DNA from: Symbiodinium natans
Taxonomy: Eukaryota > Sar > Dinophyceae > Suessiales > Symbiodiniaceae
Direction of reading: 5' to 3'
Assembly (NCBI GenBank): GCA_905221605.1
Contig: CAJNDS010000692.1
Coordinates: 1 to 50,000, forward strand
DNA length: 50,000 nt
How positions within the stretch are numbered: the first letter of the stretch is position 1; every line of letters starts with the position of its first letter. Both the position numbers and the translations under genes were made by a program. Under the pieces are notes generated by a model that did not search any database, was not told the origin of the DNA, and saw only the letters and a program-made list of their open reading frames with translations. Positions 34,721 through 45,960 of the stretch are shown here, piece after piece.

Positions 34721-35332
34721 CTTCATGCAGGTGGCGAAATGCTCCCTCGCCTGCTTGTCTGGAAACCTAAGCGCCCAGCGAGTTCTTGGCGACACTTTGC
34801 ACATGGGCTCCAATGGGGGGGTTTACGATGTTACGGGGACCTTTTTGGGGTCCTTATAGGGTTTAGGGTTTAGGGTTTAAGGTTTAGGGTTTAGGGTTTA
34901 GGGTTTAGGGTCTATTTAGGGGAACCCCTGTGTTCGTAAACCCCCCAAGGGCTCAACTGCTGAAAGATGCTGGAGGTGCTTTGGCAACCGACCCTTGTCA
35001 GAGCCCCTAAACCCTACCTTAAACCCTTAAACCCTTAAGCCCTTAAGCCCTTAAACCCTGAAACCCTTAAACCCTTAAACCCTTAAACCCTTAAACCCTG
35101 AAACCCTTAAACCCTTAAACCCTGAAACCCTGAAACCCTGAAGCCCTTACATCCTTTAACCCTTAAACCCTTAAACCCTGAAACCCTTCAACCCTTTAAC
35201 CCTGAACCCGAATTGAACCGCAGTCCTGAGGTGCGTGCTTGAAGGACACACACTGGTCATCTGCCATGACGAGGGTCACGCAGTGCTCGTCAAGGGGAGT
35301 TGTGACCTTCCAAGGGCCCGAAGCCCGTACAT
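34721..35332 (-). CDS. candidate two-exon fragment, possibly PH-like
   Basis: 35219-35332 starts after TGTGTAAG|AT and reads TPLDEHCVTLVMADDQCVSF, and may end at a GC donor (AAGCAC|GCACC) or later at a GT. 34721 to about 34815 reads RWALRFPDKQAREHFATCMK and ends with a consensus-like GC donor AAG|GCGAGC leading into a CCCTAAA array. The strand-helix composition (W-L-F then a helix) recalls the end of a PH-type fold, but that is only an impression. The exact join is not fixed. Confidence 0.45.
35010..35215. repeat. CCCTTAAA / CCCTGAAA (8-mer) variant array
   Basis: About twenty-two octamers alternating CCCTTAAA and CCCTGAAA, abutting the donor side of the candidate exon at 35219. Confidence 0.93.
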
Positions 35333-35640
35333 CTTACACATCCCCCTTAGGGTTTAGGGTTTAGGGTTTAGGGTTTAGGGTTTAGGGTTTAGGGTTCTTG
35401 AACACAGAGCATGACAGGGCCGCGTCTGCAGAGAGCTTCGCGACTACACCTGCCTCCAGCCTTTCGATGCCTGATCCTCTCTGTGCTGCATGCTAAGGAC
35501 TCAATCGGAAAAAACGAATCAACAGCTCGTGGAATTCTCGAACCCTCCACCCGAACGTAAACCCTAACTGATCCAACTGATCCCAACAACCCGTTGTAAA
35601 AAGAGCGCTCAAGAGCAATACCAAGGAGAAACCACACCTC

Positions 35641-35845
35641 AACCCTAAACCCCAAACCCCAAACGGCTCCCTCAACTCTAAACCCCAAACACCAAACCCC
35701 AAACCACAAACCCTAAACCCCAAACCCTAAACCCTAAACCCCAAACCCCAAACCCTAAACCCTAAACCCTAAACCCTAAACCCTAAACCCTAAACCCTAA
35801 ACCCTAAGCCCTAAACCCTAAACCCTAAACCCTAAACCGCGCAGC
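35641..35845. repeat. CCCCAAA to CCCTAAA array
   Basis: Mixed CCCCAAA and CCCTAAA heptamers, becoming pure CCCTAAA towards the right. Confidence 0.92.
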
Positions 35846-35918
35846 GACCTGAAGGTCCTTCAGCTCCCCTCCGGAGCAAATCTCCTCACCATCTTCTGGG
35901 GTCTTTGCTTATTGCTTT

Positions 35919-36035
35919 GTAGGGTTTAGGGTTTAGGGTTTAGGGTTTGGGGTTTGGGGTTTGGGGTTTGGGGTTTGGGGTTTGGGGTTTGGGGTTTGGG
36001 GTTTGGGGTTTGGGGTTTGGGGTTTGGGGTTTGGG
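35919..36035. repeat. TTTAGGG then TTTGGGG array
   Basis: Three TTTAGGG units followed by about thirteen perfect TTTGGGG heptamers, strongly G-rich on the plus strand and likely able to form G-quadruplexes. Confidence 0.95.
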
Positions 36036-36399
36036 GGGAATATAGGCGTGCCCATGAGGAGGTATAGCAAGAATAGAAACAACTATCTTCGACCCCAAAC
36101 CCTAAGCCCTTAAGGTACCCTGCACCCCAAAACCTAAACCCGCTTTCCCCCGACATGAGAGGGCAGTTCAGCCTATTGCCTGCCCCTCTGTGGTGCTTTT
36201 ACGGGGTCTAGGGGTTAGGGTTTAGGGTTTAGGGTGGGCAGGGCTTCCCGAAAACTAGGGGCATCCTTCTTGGGCGTAGGCGACTGTTGAGTTGAGTTGG
36301 TAGCCATGTGTTAGTGCACAAGAGTGCAAATGGCAGCGTGGCCAGAAAACACATGCAGACATAGGGACTATTATCATGATTTTATTTTCACTATTATGA

Positions 36400-36661
36400 T
36401 TCATATGCGGCCGACTGCAAGGATCTTTGTGCTCTGCGACTCCCAACTCCAACATGGCCCTCGGCAGTGTGCCTTAGAGCCGTCAAACCGCTGCCATTTG
36501 CAACTTCCTTGTCTTGCTCTGTGCTCTAGCAGCAATCTTACAACTTCAGCATGGCCGTGGCCAGATGCCAACATCAGAGTCACCCCATTGCCGGCGGCAA
36601 GATCCTTGTCCGCTCCGGCCGACTTCAACATGGCCCAGGCCAGATGCCAACATCAGAGCCG
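36400..36661 (-). pseudogene. decayed ankyrin repeats downstream of the stop
   Basis: The 99-bp ankyrin unit continues for two to three copies past the stop at 36662, but in shifting frames: GADKDLAAGNGVTLMLASGH is readable in one frame and NGSGLTALRHTAEGH in another. Alignment to upstream units shows a single-base loss just before the stop and a deletion of about 18 bases in the next unit. Confidence 0.8.
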
Positions 36662-38003
36662 TCACCCCAGCGCTGTCGGCTTGATCCTTGTCCACTCTGG
36701 CATCTCCAGCAAGCTTACGACTTCAGCATGGCCCTTGGCACGTGCCAACATCAGAGCTGTCCCACCACTGCCGGTGGCAATATCCTTGTCCGCCCCGGCC
36801 TTGAGCAGCAAAATTACGACTTCAGCATGGCCCGCGCCAGATGCAAACATCAGAGCCGTCCTCCCATTGCCATCGGCGTGATCCTTGTCCACTCCGGTGT
36901 CTAGCAGCAAGCTTACGACTTCAAAATGGCCCTGGCCAGATGCCAACATCAGAGCTGTCCCACCATTGCTGGCGGCAAGATCCTTGTCCACTCCGGCGTC
37001 CAGCAGCAAGCTTACGACTTCAGCATGGCCCCGGACACACGCGAACATCAAAGCCGTCATAGCCGTCATCACATCGCTGGCAGCCAGATCCTTGTCCGCT
37101 CCGGCCTCTAGCAGCAAGCGTACGACTTCAACATGGCCTCGGTCACAGGCGAACATCAGAGCCGTCTTAGCCGTCACCCCATCACTGGCAGGAAAATCCT
37201 TGTCCGCTCCGGCCTCTAGCAGCAAACTTACGACTTCAGCATGGCCCGCGCCAGATGCCAACATCAGAGCTGTCCCACCATTGCTGGCGGCAAGATCTTT
37301 ATCCGCTCCGGCCTCTAGCAGCAAGCGTATGACTTCAACACGGCCGAAAGCAGCAGCTTTGTTAAGTGGCCTGAAACCATCCCGGTCGGCCAGATTTGGG
37401 TCTTGTGGACGTTGGAGCAGATTCTCCACCTGCCGATGTTTTCTTTTTCTCCGTAGCCCTGTTAGAACCCTAGGAATGAATTCGTGTTACCCGAGCTATT
37501 TGCTTTCATACCAAAGTTGCAAGGTGCTTGTCTGGCAACGACATGCAGTTGTGAATATGAGATGGTAGATTATTACGCAGATCTGCGGAGTTGACTTGAC
37601 AGAGCGAGCCTCCTCCACCGACTCACCTCCGGCTGCGATGGCAAGCTCGTCCACTTGCGACTGGCTAGGCAGAGAGAAGTCGAGTAACACCAGTTGCAGA
37701 TCCATGGGCTCCTCCAACTTGGGCATATAGGGGCCTTAAGAATTAGAGTAGGGTTTTGGGGGGGGGGGGGGGGTATAATTTTTAATTATTTGGGGACCAC
37801 AAGGGAAGACTTAGTAATCACTCCTCCAACTTGGTAGAGTCAGCCAGGCTTGCGCCATCGAGAAGAAGCCTTTGTCTGAATCGTGGGGGCATGCCCTTCA
37901 GCTGATGCAGAGTCTGCTTCAACTCCCTTACATTGCTCAGGTCCTCCACGGGCGCACTTGCCAACTCTTCCCCTGACAGCATTCTGATTCGTAGCATGCT
38001 CAT
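36662..38003 (-). CDS. ubiquitin-like N-terminus plus ankyrin-repeat protein (3 exons)
   Basis: Exon 1 is 37824-38003 (ATG at 38003, another at 37997), exon 2 is 37619-37711, exon 3 is 36662-37429 with TGA; in phase they give 346 residues. Residues 3-75 read MLRIRMLSGEELASAPVEDL, then a helix ELKQTLHQL and PPRFRQRLLLDG, then PMDLQLVLLDF: a ubiquitin-like fold that I know as the N-terminus of a large Symbiodiniaceae ankyrin family, whose linker LLQRPQDPNLA is also present. Exon 3 holds about seven 33-residue ankyrin repeats (GADKDLAASNGGTALMLASG), two of them expanded to 36 residues. Intron 2 is GT-AG (37430-37618). Intron 1 (37712-37823) needs a GA donor and sits between 14-bp direct repeats. 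Repeat copies continue out of frame below the stop, so the C-terminus is eroded. Probably a protein-binding scaffold; partner unknown. Confidence 0.86.
37709..37834. repeat. element B copy 2 bounded by 14-bp direct repeats
   Basis: CCAAGTTGGAGGAG occurs at 37709-37722 and 37821-37834. Between them lies TAGGGGCCTTAAG, a 17-base G run, and GGGACCACAAGGGAAGACTT (plus strand), matching the element at 28840. It forms intron 1 of the ankyrin gene. Confidence 0.88.
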
Positions 38004-39393
38004 CCAGGCACGCGGAAGCGAGCCGATGGATTCACTACGTCTTGGAATGCGTGGGATCTGTGAGCTGCGGAAAGCCCTGTGCCGCGAGAACTCAGATAAA
38101 GATCCAAAGCCAGAATAACAGCCATGAGAATGCGCAATGTTAAGCCCAACGCAAGCATAAACCCCCCAGGTTTGGGGTCCAGGGCTTAGGGCTGTGGGGT
38201 TCCTCACCAAGTTGCTGCCAAACTTTGAACACTGAGCACAATGCTCCTGCAACCCCCGGAGCCCTAAGCCCTACAATTCCTGAACTTAGGCTTGGATGTA
38301 TAGCCCTTGCAAAAGCTTACAAATCTCCCACACCCATGCCTTGCAAAGCTTGGGGGTTGGCAGTGTAGGGGTGGAGGGTTGAGTTTACTACTGGTTTAGG
38401 GTTTGAGAGCTCAGTGTGTTGTGTTTTGGGGCTCAGGGCCCTAGAATCCTAGAGCTCCGAGAGCTCACTACTTGCCGAGCTACTGCAAAGTCCTGGATGC
38501 TAGTCAAGTCGACCGTCCGCGTTGTGGCGTGCACCTGGCAATTTTCTCAACACATGTGCCAACGCTAGTATGGGATTCCAACGTCAGGAGGAAAGGGGCT
38601 ACCTTGACGTGACCGTGGCCAGCATGCCCGTTTGAACCAAAATCGCGCTCTCGCCGAAAACACAGGCAGATGTGCGGAGATCGCAAGTAGCACGCTTTGC
38701 CCCGTGCACGTGCCGCACGCTCCAGCCTAGGTCCCGTGCACTTTTTGAGGCTTGCACCATTCCATGTTGCGAAAACGTGGCAGGCGTGTGTGCTTTCCTG
38801 CATTTTGGGCTTTTGGCTGGGTTCGCTTCGTGGTGTTGCCGCGAAATTGCGCTCTCGCCTCCAACCCGTGTTCGCTCTCTTCGTGGTTGGAACCCTAAAC
38901 CCTAAACCCTGAACCCTGAACCCTGAACCCTAAACCCTAAACTCTAAACCCTGAACCCTGAACCCTAGAGTGCTCTTGGAGTCTCGGAGTTCTTTTGGGG
39001 GGGTCGTCATTGGGGTCGTGTTGGAGTGTCTTACACTGTAAACTCTGTTTGGGTCTACAAGCTGGCATTGCTTTTTTAGGGGCTTTGAGGGTTGAGGGTT
39101 TCAGGGTACAGAGCTGCAGAGTTTTTAGGAGTTCAAATCTTACGGGTTGCCAAGCCCTCCCGCCCCAGACCCCAAAATCTCTCAACCCTGAACTTACCCG
39201 AGCTTCTTCTTTGCTCAATATGGCCAGATACTCAGAAAAGAACTTGCATAGAGCCCCAGCTATCAGGGTGAAAGGTCGACTCCTAAATCCTAAACCCTAC
39301 GTAAGCCTAGAGCTCCTGGAGCCCAACGGCTTCGCAAGAGGCCTGCAGCATCAGAATGGACAGCTTGCTGTCCATCACGCAGCGGCAGGGTAC
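38004..39393. other. spacer upstream of the ubiquitin-like ankyrin gene
   Basis: Contains scattered telomere-like words (38888-38970 CCCTAAA/CCCTGAA array) and a minus-strand frame at 38504-38803 that is open for 99 codons without recognised domain; the overlapping plus frame is open too. No gene assigned. Confidence 0.45.
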
Positions 39394-40804
39394 CTGAGTC
39401 CCACTGTGAAGGCAGGCTGCCGCCGAAGAGATGAAATAGGAGCAGCTGTGCGTAGGCATGAGGAAAGCAGTGTTTGGGCCGGTCGTGCATTTCTGGGCCG
39501 CCCAGTGCTCCGCAGGTTTCGGGGGGGTTTAGGCACTTAAATCCCTGACCTGCATCCATACTCCGCCAGGGTTCGGGTAGGTGTAGGTGCCTGTAGAGGT
39601 GTATGGAACCCGCAGATCAACCCCTCCACCCGCAACTCTGGATCTCCATGGGGTCCTGGCCAGAGATCCGTCTTCCAGGACGGCGTCCAGGAAGACGCCC
39701 TCCCAGCGCCGGTACATTCTCCAAGCCATCGGGTCTTTAAGGGAGCTCAGTGAAAGATGTGTGTAGATGGGAGTGTCCGAACATAGGGGTACCCTTTTTG
39801 GCGGGTTCCCTGAAGGGGCTTCTGTTCCTTGCGGTCCCCCTTTTTTTGGGAAATACCCATATGGGACTTGTAGTAGCCCTAAACCCTAACCCTAAACCCT
39901 AAACCCTAAACCCTAAACCCTAAACCCTAAACCCTAAACCCTAAACCCTAAACCCTAAACCCTAAAGCCTGCAGGAACTCCATGACAAAGTCACGGATCA
40001 TGTGCTGCAGCTTCGACATCTCCCGGGCCTGTGGTGCGTCACTGCGGTTGGCGGTCGGCTACGGCAAGTCAAAGCGACCGGGAGAGAGAAGAGAGAGAAG
40101 AGAGAGAAGAGAGAGAAGAGAGAGAAGAGAGAGAAGAGAGAGAAGAGAGAGAAGAGAGAGAAGAGAGAGAAGAGAGAGAAGAGGGAGCAGAGAGGGAGAA
40201 AAAGACAAGAGAGAAGAAAGAGAGGAGAGGGAGAAGAGAGAGAAGAGAGAGAAGAGAGAGAAGAGAGAGAAGGGAGAGAAGAGAGAGAAGAGAGAGAAGA
40301 GAGAGAAGAGAGAGAAGAGAGAGAAGAGAGAGAAGAGAGAGAAGAGAGAGAAGAGAGAGAAGAGAGAGAAGCGAGAGAAGAGAGAGAAGAGAGAGAAGAG
40401 AGAGAAGAGAGAGAAGAGAGAGAAGAGAGAGAAGAGAGAGAAGAGAGAGAAGAGAGAGAAGAGAGAGAAGAGAGAGAAGAGACAAGAGAGAACGACAGCA
40501 GAGCGGGGGGGTGCAGGCCCGCCGTACCCGCGCTGCGGCATCTAGGGCTCGTTCGTGGGCGCAGGATGCAGTGGCCCACAGAGTCTGCAGAGGCTACGTC
40601 CAAAACCCCTACCTGAGGAGCCCAATATCACTTAACTAAGGAATACGCTACATCATACTAAGGATCGGAATATAGTTTAAGGTCTTTTCCTCAACTAAGG
40701 GGTTTTGGCCTCACTGATTAACCTAAACCCCCAGTGGCCCAAGCAAGCAAGCCCCTCCCAAACCCTTTCCTTCTGCTCCTCGCTGAGGCTGATGTATCCC
40801 GCGC
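39394..40804 (-). CDS. unidentified minus-strand gene, at least four exons
   Basis: Four segments have good splice borders. 40729-40804: GGGCAG|GC to GG|GTTTAG, reading YISLSEEQKERVWEGLACLG. 39969-40028: CACAG|GCC to CTGCAG|GCTTTAG, exactly 60 bp, reading MSKLQHMIRDFVMEFLQ. 39550 to about 39729 ending ATGCAG|GTCAGG, reading RRWEGVFLDAVLEDGSLART and YTSTGTYTYPNPGGVWMQ. 39394-39492: CCCAG|AAA to CAG|GTACCC, exactly 99 bp and in phase with the previous one. The product is not recognised. The intron 40029-40728 contains a 400-bp AGAGAGAAG array; the intron after 39969 starts with telomere repeat. Two intermediate joins remain open, so exons may be missing. Confidence 0.55.
39873..39968. repeat. 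telomere-like CCCTAAA array
   Basis: About thirteen units directly adjoining a GC donor (CTGCAG|GCTTTAGGG on the minus strand) of the candidate exon 39969-40028. Confidence 0.95.
40080..40492. repeat. 9-bp GA-rich satellite (AGAGAGAAG)n
   Basis: About 45 tandem nonamers with few changes. Because nine is a multiple of three, every frame stays open, producing long spurious REERE or SLFSL readings on both strands. Confidence 0.97.
40618..40722. repeat. element C, copy 2
   Basis: catactaaggatcggaatat, agtttaaggtcttttcc and aactaaggggttttggcct follow the same order as cctgcataaggatccgtagt, gttttaaggcatatccc and ttaagggatattgggct at 29130-29200. Confidence 0.5.
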
Positions 40805-41146
40805 CTGCCCAGAGGAGATTTTGATTTCGGGGGTTCAGGGTTTGATTTCGGGGGTTCAGGGTTTAGGGTTCAGGGTTCAGGGTTTACTGAGTTGTGCTTT
40901 GAACCCTTTGCAATTTATTTATGACTAGATTCCCTCAACAGGAAAGAGGGTAAATTAACAAATGCCCCCCAAGCATAACCCAGTTTAGGGTTTAGGGTTT
41001 TGGGTTCTGGGTTTTAGAATACTGGTAGTCCCTGTTGTGGTACCCGAAATACCCAGGGCCCGTGTTGTAAAGGGTGCCCTGACCAGGGCCCTCGGGCTCA
41101 GATTGTGAGATGATCCGACAAGTTCATAGAGCCGCAGGCCCAAGCC

Positions 41147-41250
41147 CGCTAAACCCTAAACCCTAAACCCTAAACCCTAAACCCCAAACCCTAAACCCTA
41201 AACCCTAAACCCTAGACCCCAAACCCTAAACCCTAAACCCTAAATCTCGG
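41147..41250. repeat. telomere-like CCCTAAA array
   Basis: About fourteen units with two CCCCAAA variants. The following segment to 41341 is open on both strands (GTGCAG acceptor-like and GGTTTAG donor-like sites on the plus strand), strand undecided. Confidence 0.92.
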
Positions 41251-41927
41251 GTGCAGCCTGGAGAGGCTGTCGAATCCACGCTGCGGATGCTGAAGTCCGG
41301 CGGCACTTGGAGAGACTTCCGCTCTCCCTTCGGACGCCGGGGTTTAGGGTTTCGGGTTTCGGGTTTATAGGGTTTACCAACTGGTTCTGAAATAGGTACC
41401 TTCTCGAATCCCTCAAAGGGTTTGTATAGGGGATATGATGTGCCCAGTTCCCTCCTTCCCAACTAAGAGCCAGTAGGTTCAGGGCCTGGGGGCTTGCTCC
41501 CCAGAACACGTGAAGTTCTCATTCGCAGTCAATGGCCGAAGCCCTAAAGCTGCAGAGCTTCAGAGCTCTATAGCCCAATGCAACACTGGTGCAATACTGC
41601 TGCCGCTTTCGGATGTCCGAGTTTCGTGCATGAAATGCCTAACCCCGCCGTCCATTGATCCCGCTCTCCTCAGCTCACAGAAAACCCACGATCCTTGACT
41701 ATCGAAGCTTCGCAACTTTCCGACAGCAGCCCGTAGACCCTATAACCGGGTTCGCTTGCCCAAGGTTGTCTCATCTCTGCATCCAACACCAACACGAAGC
41801 CCTGAACCTTGAACCCTATAACGAAATGGGGAGGTTGTGCTGTCTTAAAAACCTCCTTCCCCAAGACCTTGTTTGGTAACTTCATAACCCTAAGCCCGAA
41901 ACCCTAAAGCCAAATTAAACCCTAAAC

Positions 41928-42017
41928 CCTACAGCAGCCCTGGGAAAGAAGGGGCAGGGAATGCTTGGGGCTCCAGGCAGCTGGGGGCAACTCCATGGGC
42001 GTCCCGGTGTGGAAGAC
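41928..42017 (-). CDS. candidate exon, unknown product
   Basis: Exactly 90 bp from GAGCAG|GTC to TGTAGG|GTTTAG on the minus strand, reading VFHTGTPMELPPAAWSPKHS. Good borders at both ends, donor merging into telomere-like sequence; no family recognised. Confidence 0.42.
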
Positions 42018-45000
42018 CTGCTCAGATGTGGGGGTTCAGGGCCGGTTTAGGGGGTTTTGGTTGCTGTTGGCCAGCCTCCCCAACAGCTTGTCCTTTTCTT
42101 GAGGTTTAGGCCTGCTGTTTTAACCATTGCATGGTTGCTCCTTACCTCTTCGGGAGTTGAAGGAGCGACCAAAAGGGCTTAGGGTTTAGGATTTGGGGTT
42201 TGGGGTTTCATGCATTGGGTTCCGCTGGGAAAACAAATGCAACAAAGGTGGTAAATCCTGGAGACACATCGATTAGTGCCTGCCATGAATTGAAATCCTT
42301 CAGACACCCAAGTCAAGCCAACTAAACCATGAACTTCACCTTATCTGTGCAAGTCTTGCATGGACTGTAGTCGCGGCTACATCAGTATCTCCTCTAGGTC
42401 GCAGTTGACTGGCAAAAAAATATCTTGCAGCAATTTGCAATTGAGCAAGCTGCGCCTGCTCGTGTCCATCATCCGGCTGTAAGCAGCAACACCTCCGACC
42501 AATGTGCATGTTCATCCTAAGCCCTACACGTACACCCTCGTACCATCTGGTACCTCTGACAACGGGGATTTGAAAACGAGGACTTCAAACTTAGGGCTTT
42601 CGAGGAACGACTGCCGCCCCTGAACCTCGATAAGCTTTGTCGGCAAGTGAGAGTCCGATTTTTTGGGGGGGTACCGACCACCCCCAAAAGGAGCGCGCAT
42701 CATGAGCATCAGTGGCTCGGGCCCGGGGCTTCGGGAGCGGTTGGGGCCTCGAAAAACGCAGAAAACGCCGTTACGACGGTGGTTTCTTGTGCTCCCTTGT
42801 GCCAAGCCGCTAGGAGCCCCTATACAGACCACCAAGGCCTTGGGGCCCTCATGATGCGCGGGGGCCACACCCATCAGCCAGGCTTCGTTTCTTCCTCGGG
42901 GTTCTCGGGGGCGAGCATCTCTGGGGCATCACTTGGACACGCATGAAACACAAGATCTTTGCGGCGTCCTTTTGCTCGGGTTTTCATGCTATTCTCAGGC
43001 TGGCTCTGGCTTTTGGGTGTGCTCGTTTTGGAAGCTCTGGAGCCAGCCCCTTGAGGCATCAGGGAGCCCCGGGCGCGCATCAGCAGCATCAGGAACGAGA
43101 TGGGGCACCGGCACACATGCCAGCGCGCATGCGCATGCGCATTGTTCCTTGTGTCCTTCAACCTGTTCGACATGTATGCAACAAGATGCACAACTACCTT
43201 ACGCCCAACCGCGTGGCTGACTTGCATGTGTTTTACTTGGGCATGGCCGGCTGCACATTGATGTATTCGCTGTATGCCCAAAGCCCTGATGCCTGCCGAA
43301 CATCTCAGCTGTGTCGCACAGAGCGCACGGCCAAAGAGTGGACCCCCAGGGTGTCAGAAGTCTCAGACAGTGCTGGGAGCAGGAGATTATCTCGCTGTTA
43401 GTCTGCAAATTCAGAGTCTGCAATGCAAATTCATAGTGCTTCACGCTTGGTATGCTACCGTGTCACATGGAGCTTCGCAAGATTGCCATGAGTTCCGTGC
43501 TGTTCTCAGTTTGCTGCGGAACTTGGGCGTTCGAGGCATAGCGGCAGCACCATCCATTCCTAGGAAATCCATCCTGCAGGCAAAGAACCTTCGGAACATG
43601 GGTGCTCCCGAAGACCCCACACTCAAGAGCATAGCTTGAGGGCTTAGGGTTCAAAGTTTGTAGTTTGCGGCTTGTGCAGCGGTAATTCCGGCACACCTTG
43701 CAACCGTTGGGGTTCAGCGCGTGTCCAAGGTTGAGGGGTACAGGCTGGAATTTTTAAGCTGACTTTTTCCTGGCAGTCGCTCGCACCGCCGCCGAAAAGA
43801 GTCGAAAAGTGCCGTGATGGGCAGCCGTGCTGAAGCAGTGTGGTATAGATCGGGGACAAGCCCAAAGCAATTTTGCAGACAGCGTACTCCAACATGTGCT
43901 CACAAATACGTATGCATATAGCATACGTACCAGTACATGTATGGTGCCTGCCACATACGTTTTAAGTTAAATGGTTACACGAATTCTCCACTTCCCTTCT
44001 TCTGCCTGGAATCATTAGCTGTTGCTCCCTGTCTGCTCTGAAGCTACTTCCCTCTCCTGAAGCCCAAGCTCTGGACCGAACCTGCAAAACCCCAAGCCTT
44101 GGGCCGTGGCCCCAAGCCCGAAACCTTCACGCCAGACACGAAACACGTAGCCCTAAACCCTAAACCGTAAACCCTGAGCCCGAAACCCTAAACCCCTAAG
44201 CAAAGCATTTGAGGGCTTGCGGCCCTTGCGAAACCGGAAGCACTGCTCTCGCCCTCTTCCCGCCAGCAGCGACCAGTCTCCCAGTGACTGTAGGGCTCTG
44301 AAATTTAAGGCTGTGGGTTTAGGGTTGAGGGTTGAGGGTTTAGGGTTTGATTACGGTGCGTTTTTGGGCTTGGGGGATTCGGGTTTAAGGGTCTATTCGT
44401 GGCCAGGGTGTTGCTTTGAGGCTTCGGGTGTTTAGGGTTGAGGGCCAAGCTTCGGGGCTCAGGGTTCAGGGTTCAGGGTTTAGGGTTTAGGGTTTTGGGT
44501 TTAGGGTTTAGGGTTTTGGGTTTAGGGTTTAGGGTTTATCCAGGGTCTCCGCGGGGCTCTAGGGTTCCTCGGAAGCTTGGAGGCTCGCTCGGCAGTTGGA
44601 AAACAGGGCTCAAGGTGCAGATCATTGAGCGCAGGCGCGCGCATGGCGCCCTGGGACCCCTACATAGTACAACTGTGGGTTTAGGGTTTAGGGTTTAGGA
44701 TTCAGGGTTAAGGGGTTCCCCTGACCCCCCGCACCCTGAACTAAACTAAACCGGATGAACATGCGAGACTCGTTTCAGTCAGGTTCTTGTGGTCCCTCGA
44801 ATTTCACTGACCAAGGAACCCGACAACCCCAAAAGGCCCTAAGGACCCCAAATCAATCTAAACCCTAAACCCTACAAAGCCTAAACCCTAAACCCTGTAA
44901 CCCTAAAACCTTTAAAGGGACCCTACATCCGACTCGGCACCTTCTCGGGTGCAGGGTCTGTGGCTTCGGGTTTAAAGGTTGGGGTTTGGGTTTTGGGGTT

Positions 45001-45279
45001 TAGGCGCTGCGCGCTTCCGCCTGTCCACTGCATCTTCGCATCAAGCTCAGGGCGTTCGCCAAGCGGAGCTCAGTCAGAAGTAGATCTGCCAAAAGACTTG
45101 TGCACAGGCCCACCGGCCAAACCCTCAACCCCGAAGCCCTCGAACCCCAAACCCCTAAACCCCTGATAAAACCCCAAACCCTAAACCCCTAAATCCCTGA
45201 AGCCCCTAAACCCGTCAAGCCCCAAACCCTCAGCCCCAAAGCTAATCCCCAAACCTTCCGCCCGATTTCGCCGGGGCCC

Positions 45280-45346
<67 letters not shown>

Positions 45347-45455
45347 GCATTCCTAGCTTTCTCCCGCCTTCCCCTTCTTGTTCGGATCACCCGAAGTCCT
45401 TGGGAAGGGGGAAAGTTGAGGAGGGCGTCAGGTGTTAGGGTTTCGGGTTTAGGGC
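42018..45455. other. region with several long open frames, no assignable gene
   Basis: Plus-strand frames at 42943-43401 (152 codons) and 43274-43639 (121 codons) overlap minus-strand frames of similar quality. The first contains NKMHNYLTPNRVADLHVFYL, faintly like the C-terminal block of hAT transposases, but nothing else supports that. Telomere-like words cluster at 44455-44545 and 45150-45200. Confidence 0.4.
45284..45347. repeat. (CT)n microsatellite
   Basis: About 32 uninterrupted CT units. Confidence 0.98.
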
Positions 45456-45843
45456 CTTCTCGAGCCCCCTGTAAGAGGGCCTCAGGTAGCTTCTGGCAGC
45501 AAAGGAGCTTGTTGGTGCCGATGCCGAAGAAGATGCTGCGGCGCTTGCCCTCTCCCATGAGGGCCTGTCCGGGGGGGGGTTTGGGGTTTGGGGTTTGGGG
45601 TTTGGGGCTTGGGGCTTGGGGCTTGGGGCTTGGGGCTTGGGGTTTGGGTGTCTGAACCCGCCCTCCCCCACGCTGATGCCAGCCAGCCCCAACCCCTGTA
45701 AGGTTTAGTGCTTCTGTGGGAGACTCAGACGAGGACTCTTCGAAGGACAACCCTGCACATCCCTGGGCGCCTGCTGGCGAATCTCTGCCATCTGCACGGC
45801 GGTGTCAGCTTTCTTGTCGGCATCTGCCAAGGGCCCGAGGGCA
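45456..45843 (-). CDS. two candidate exons, unknown product
   Basis: 45759-45843 starts after TGCTGAG|T and ends GGGAT|GTGCAGG; it reads PLADADKKADTAVQMAEIRQ, a likely helix. 45456-45564 starts after CCCCGGACAG|GCC and ends AGAAG|GCCCTAAACCC (GC donor); it reads EGKRRSIFFGIGTNKLLCCQ. They join in phase. The intron contains a TTTGGGG/CTTGGGG array. No family recognised. Confidence 0.48.
45578..45650. repeat. TTTGGGG then CTTGGGG array
   Basis: Four TTTGGGG heptamers followed by five CTTGGGG heptamers, G-quadruplex-like, within a candidate intron. Confidence 0.94.
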
Positions 45844-45919
45844 CTCAGCAAGTATCAGGTCGGAGGGCAGGGAGGGGTGAGGGGGGTTGCCCGAAGGCTT
45901 GAATCCTAAACCCCCGGCA

Positions 45920-45960
45920 TAGCAGCCTTGAAACTAGACCCAAGAGTAAGCTAGGAATCC
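45920..45960. repeat. dispersed repeat family A, fragment
   Basis: actagacccaagagtaagct then aggaatcc matches the head of the family A copies at 765 and 3705. Confidence 0.5.

Noticed and set aside
39982-40639. Open frames of 138-204 codons on both strands reading as RE-rich or SL-rich repeats
   Set aside because: They are translations of a 9-bp GA satellite, which keeps all frames open on both strands.
43140-43290. NKMHNYLTPNRV considered as a hAT transposase C-terminal remnant
   Set aside because: Only a short, weak resemblance; no other transposase motif or terminal inverted repeats were seen.
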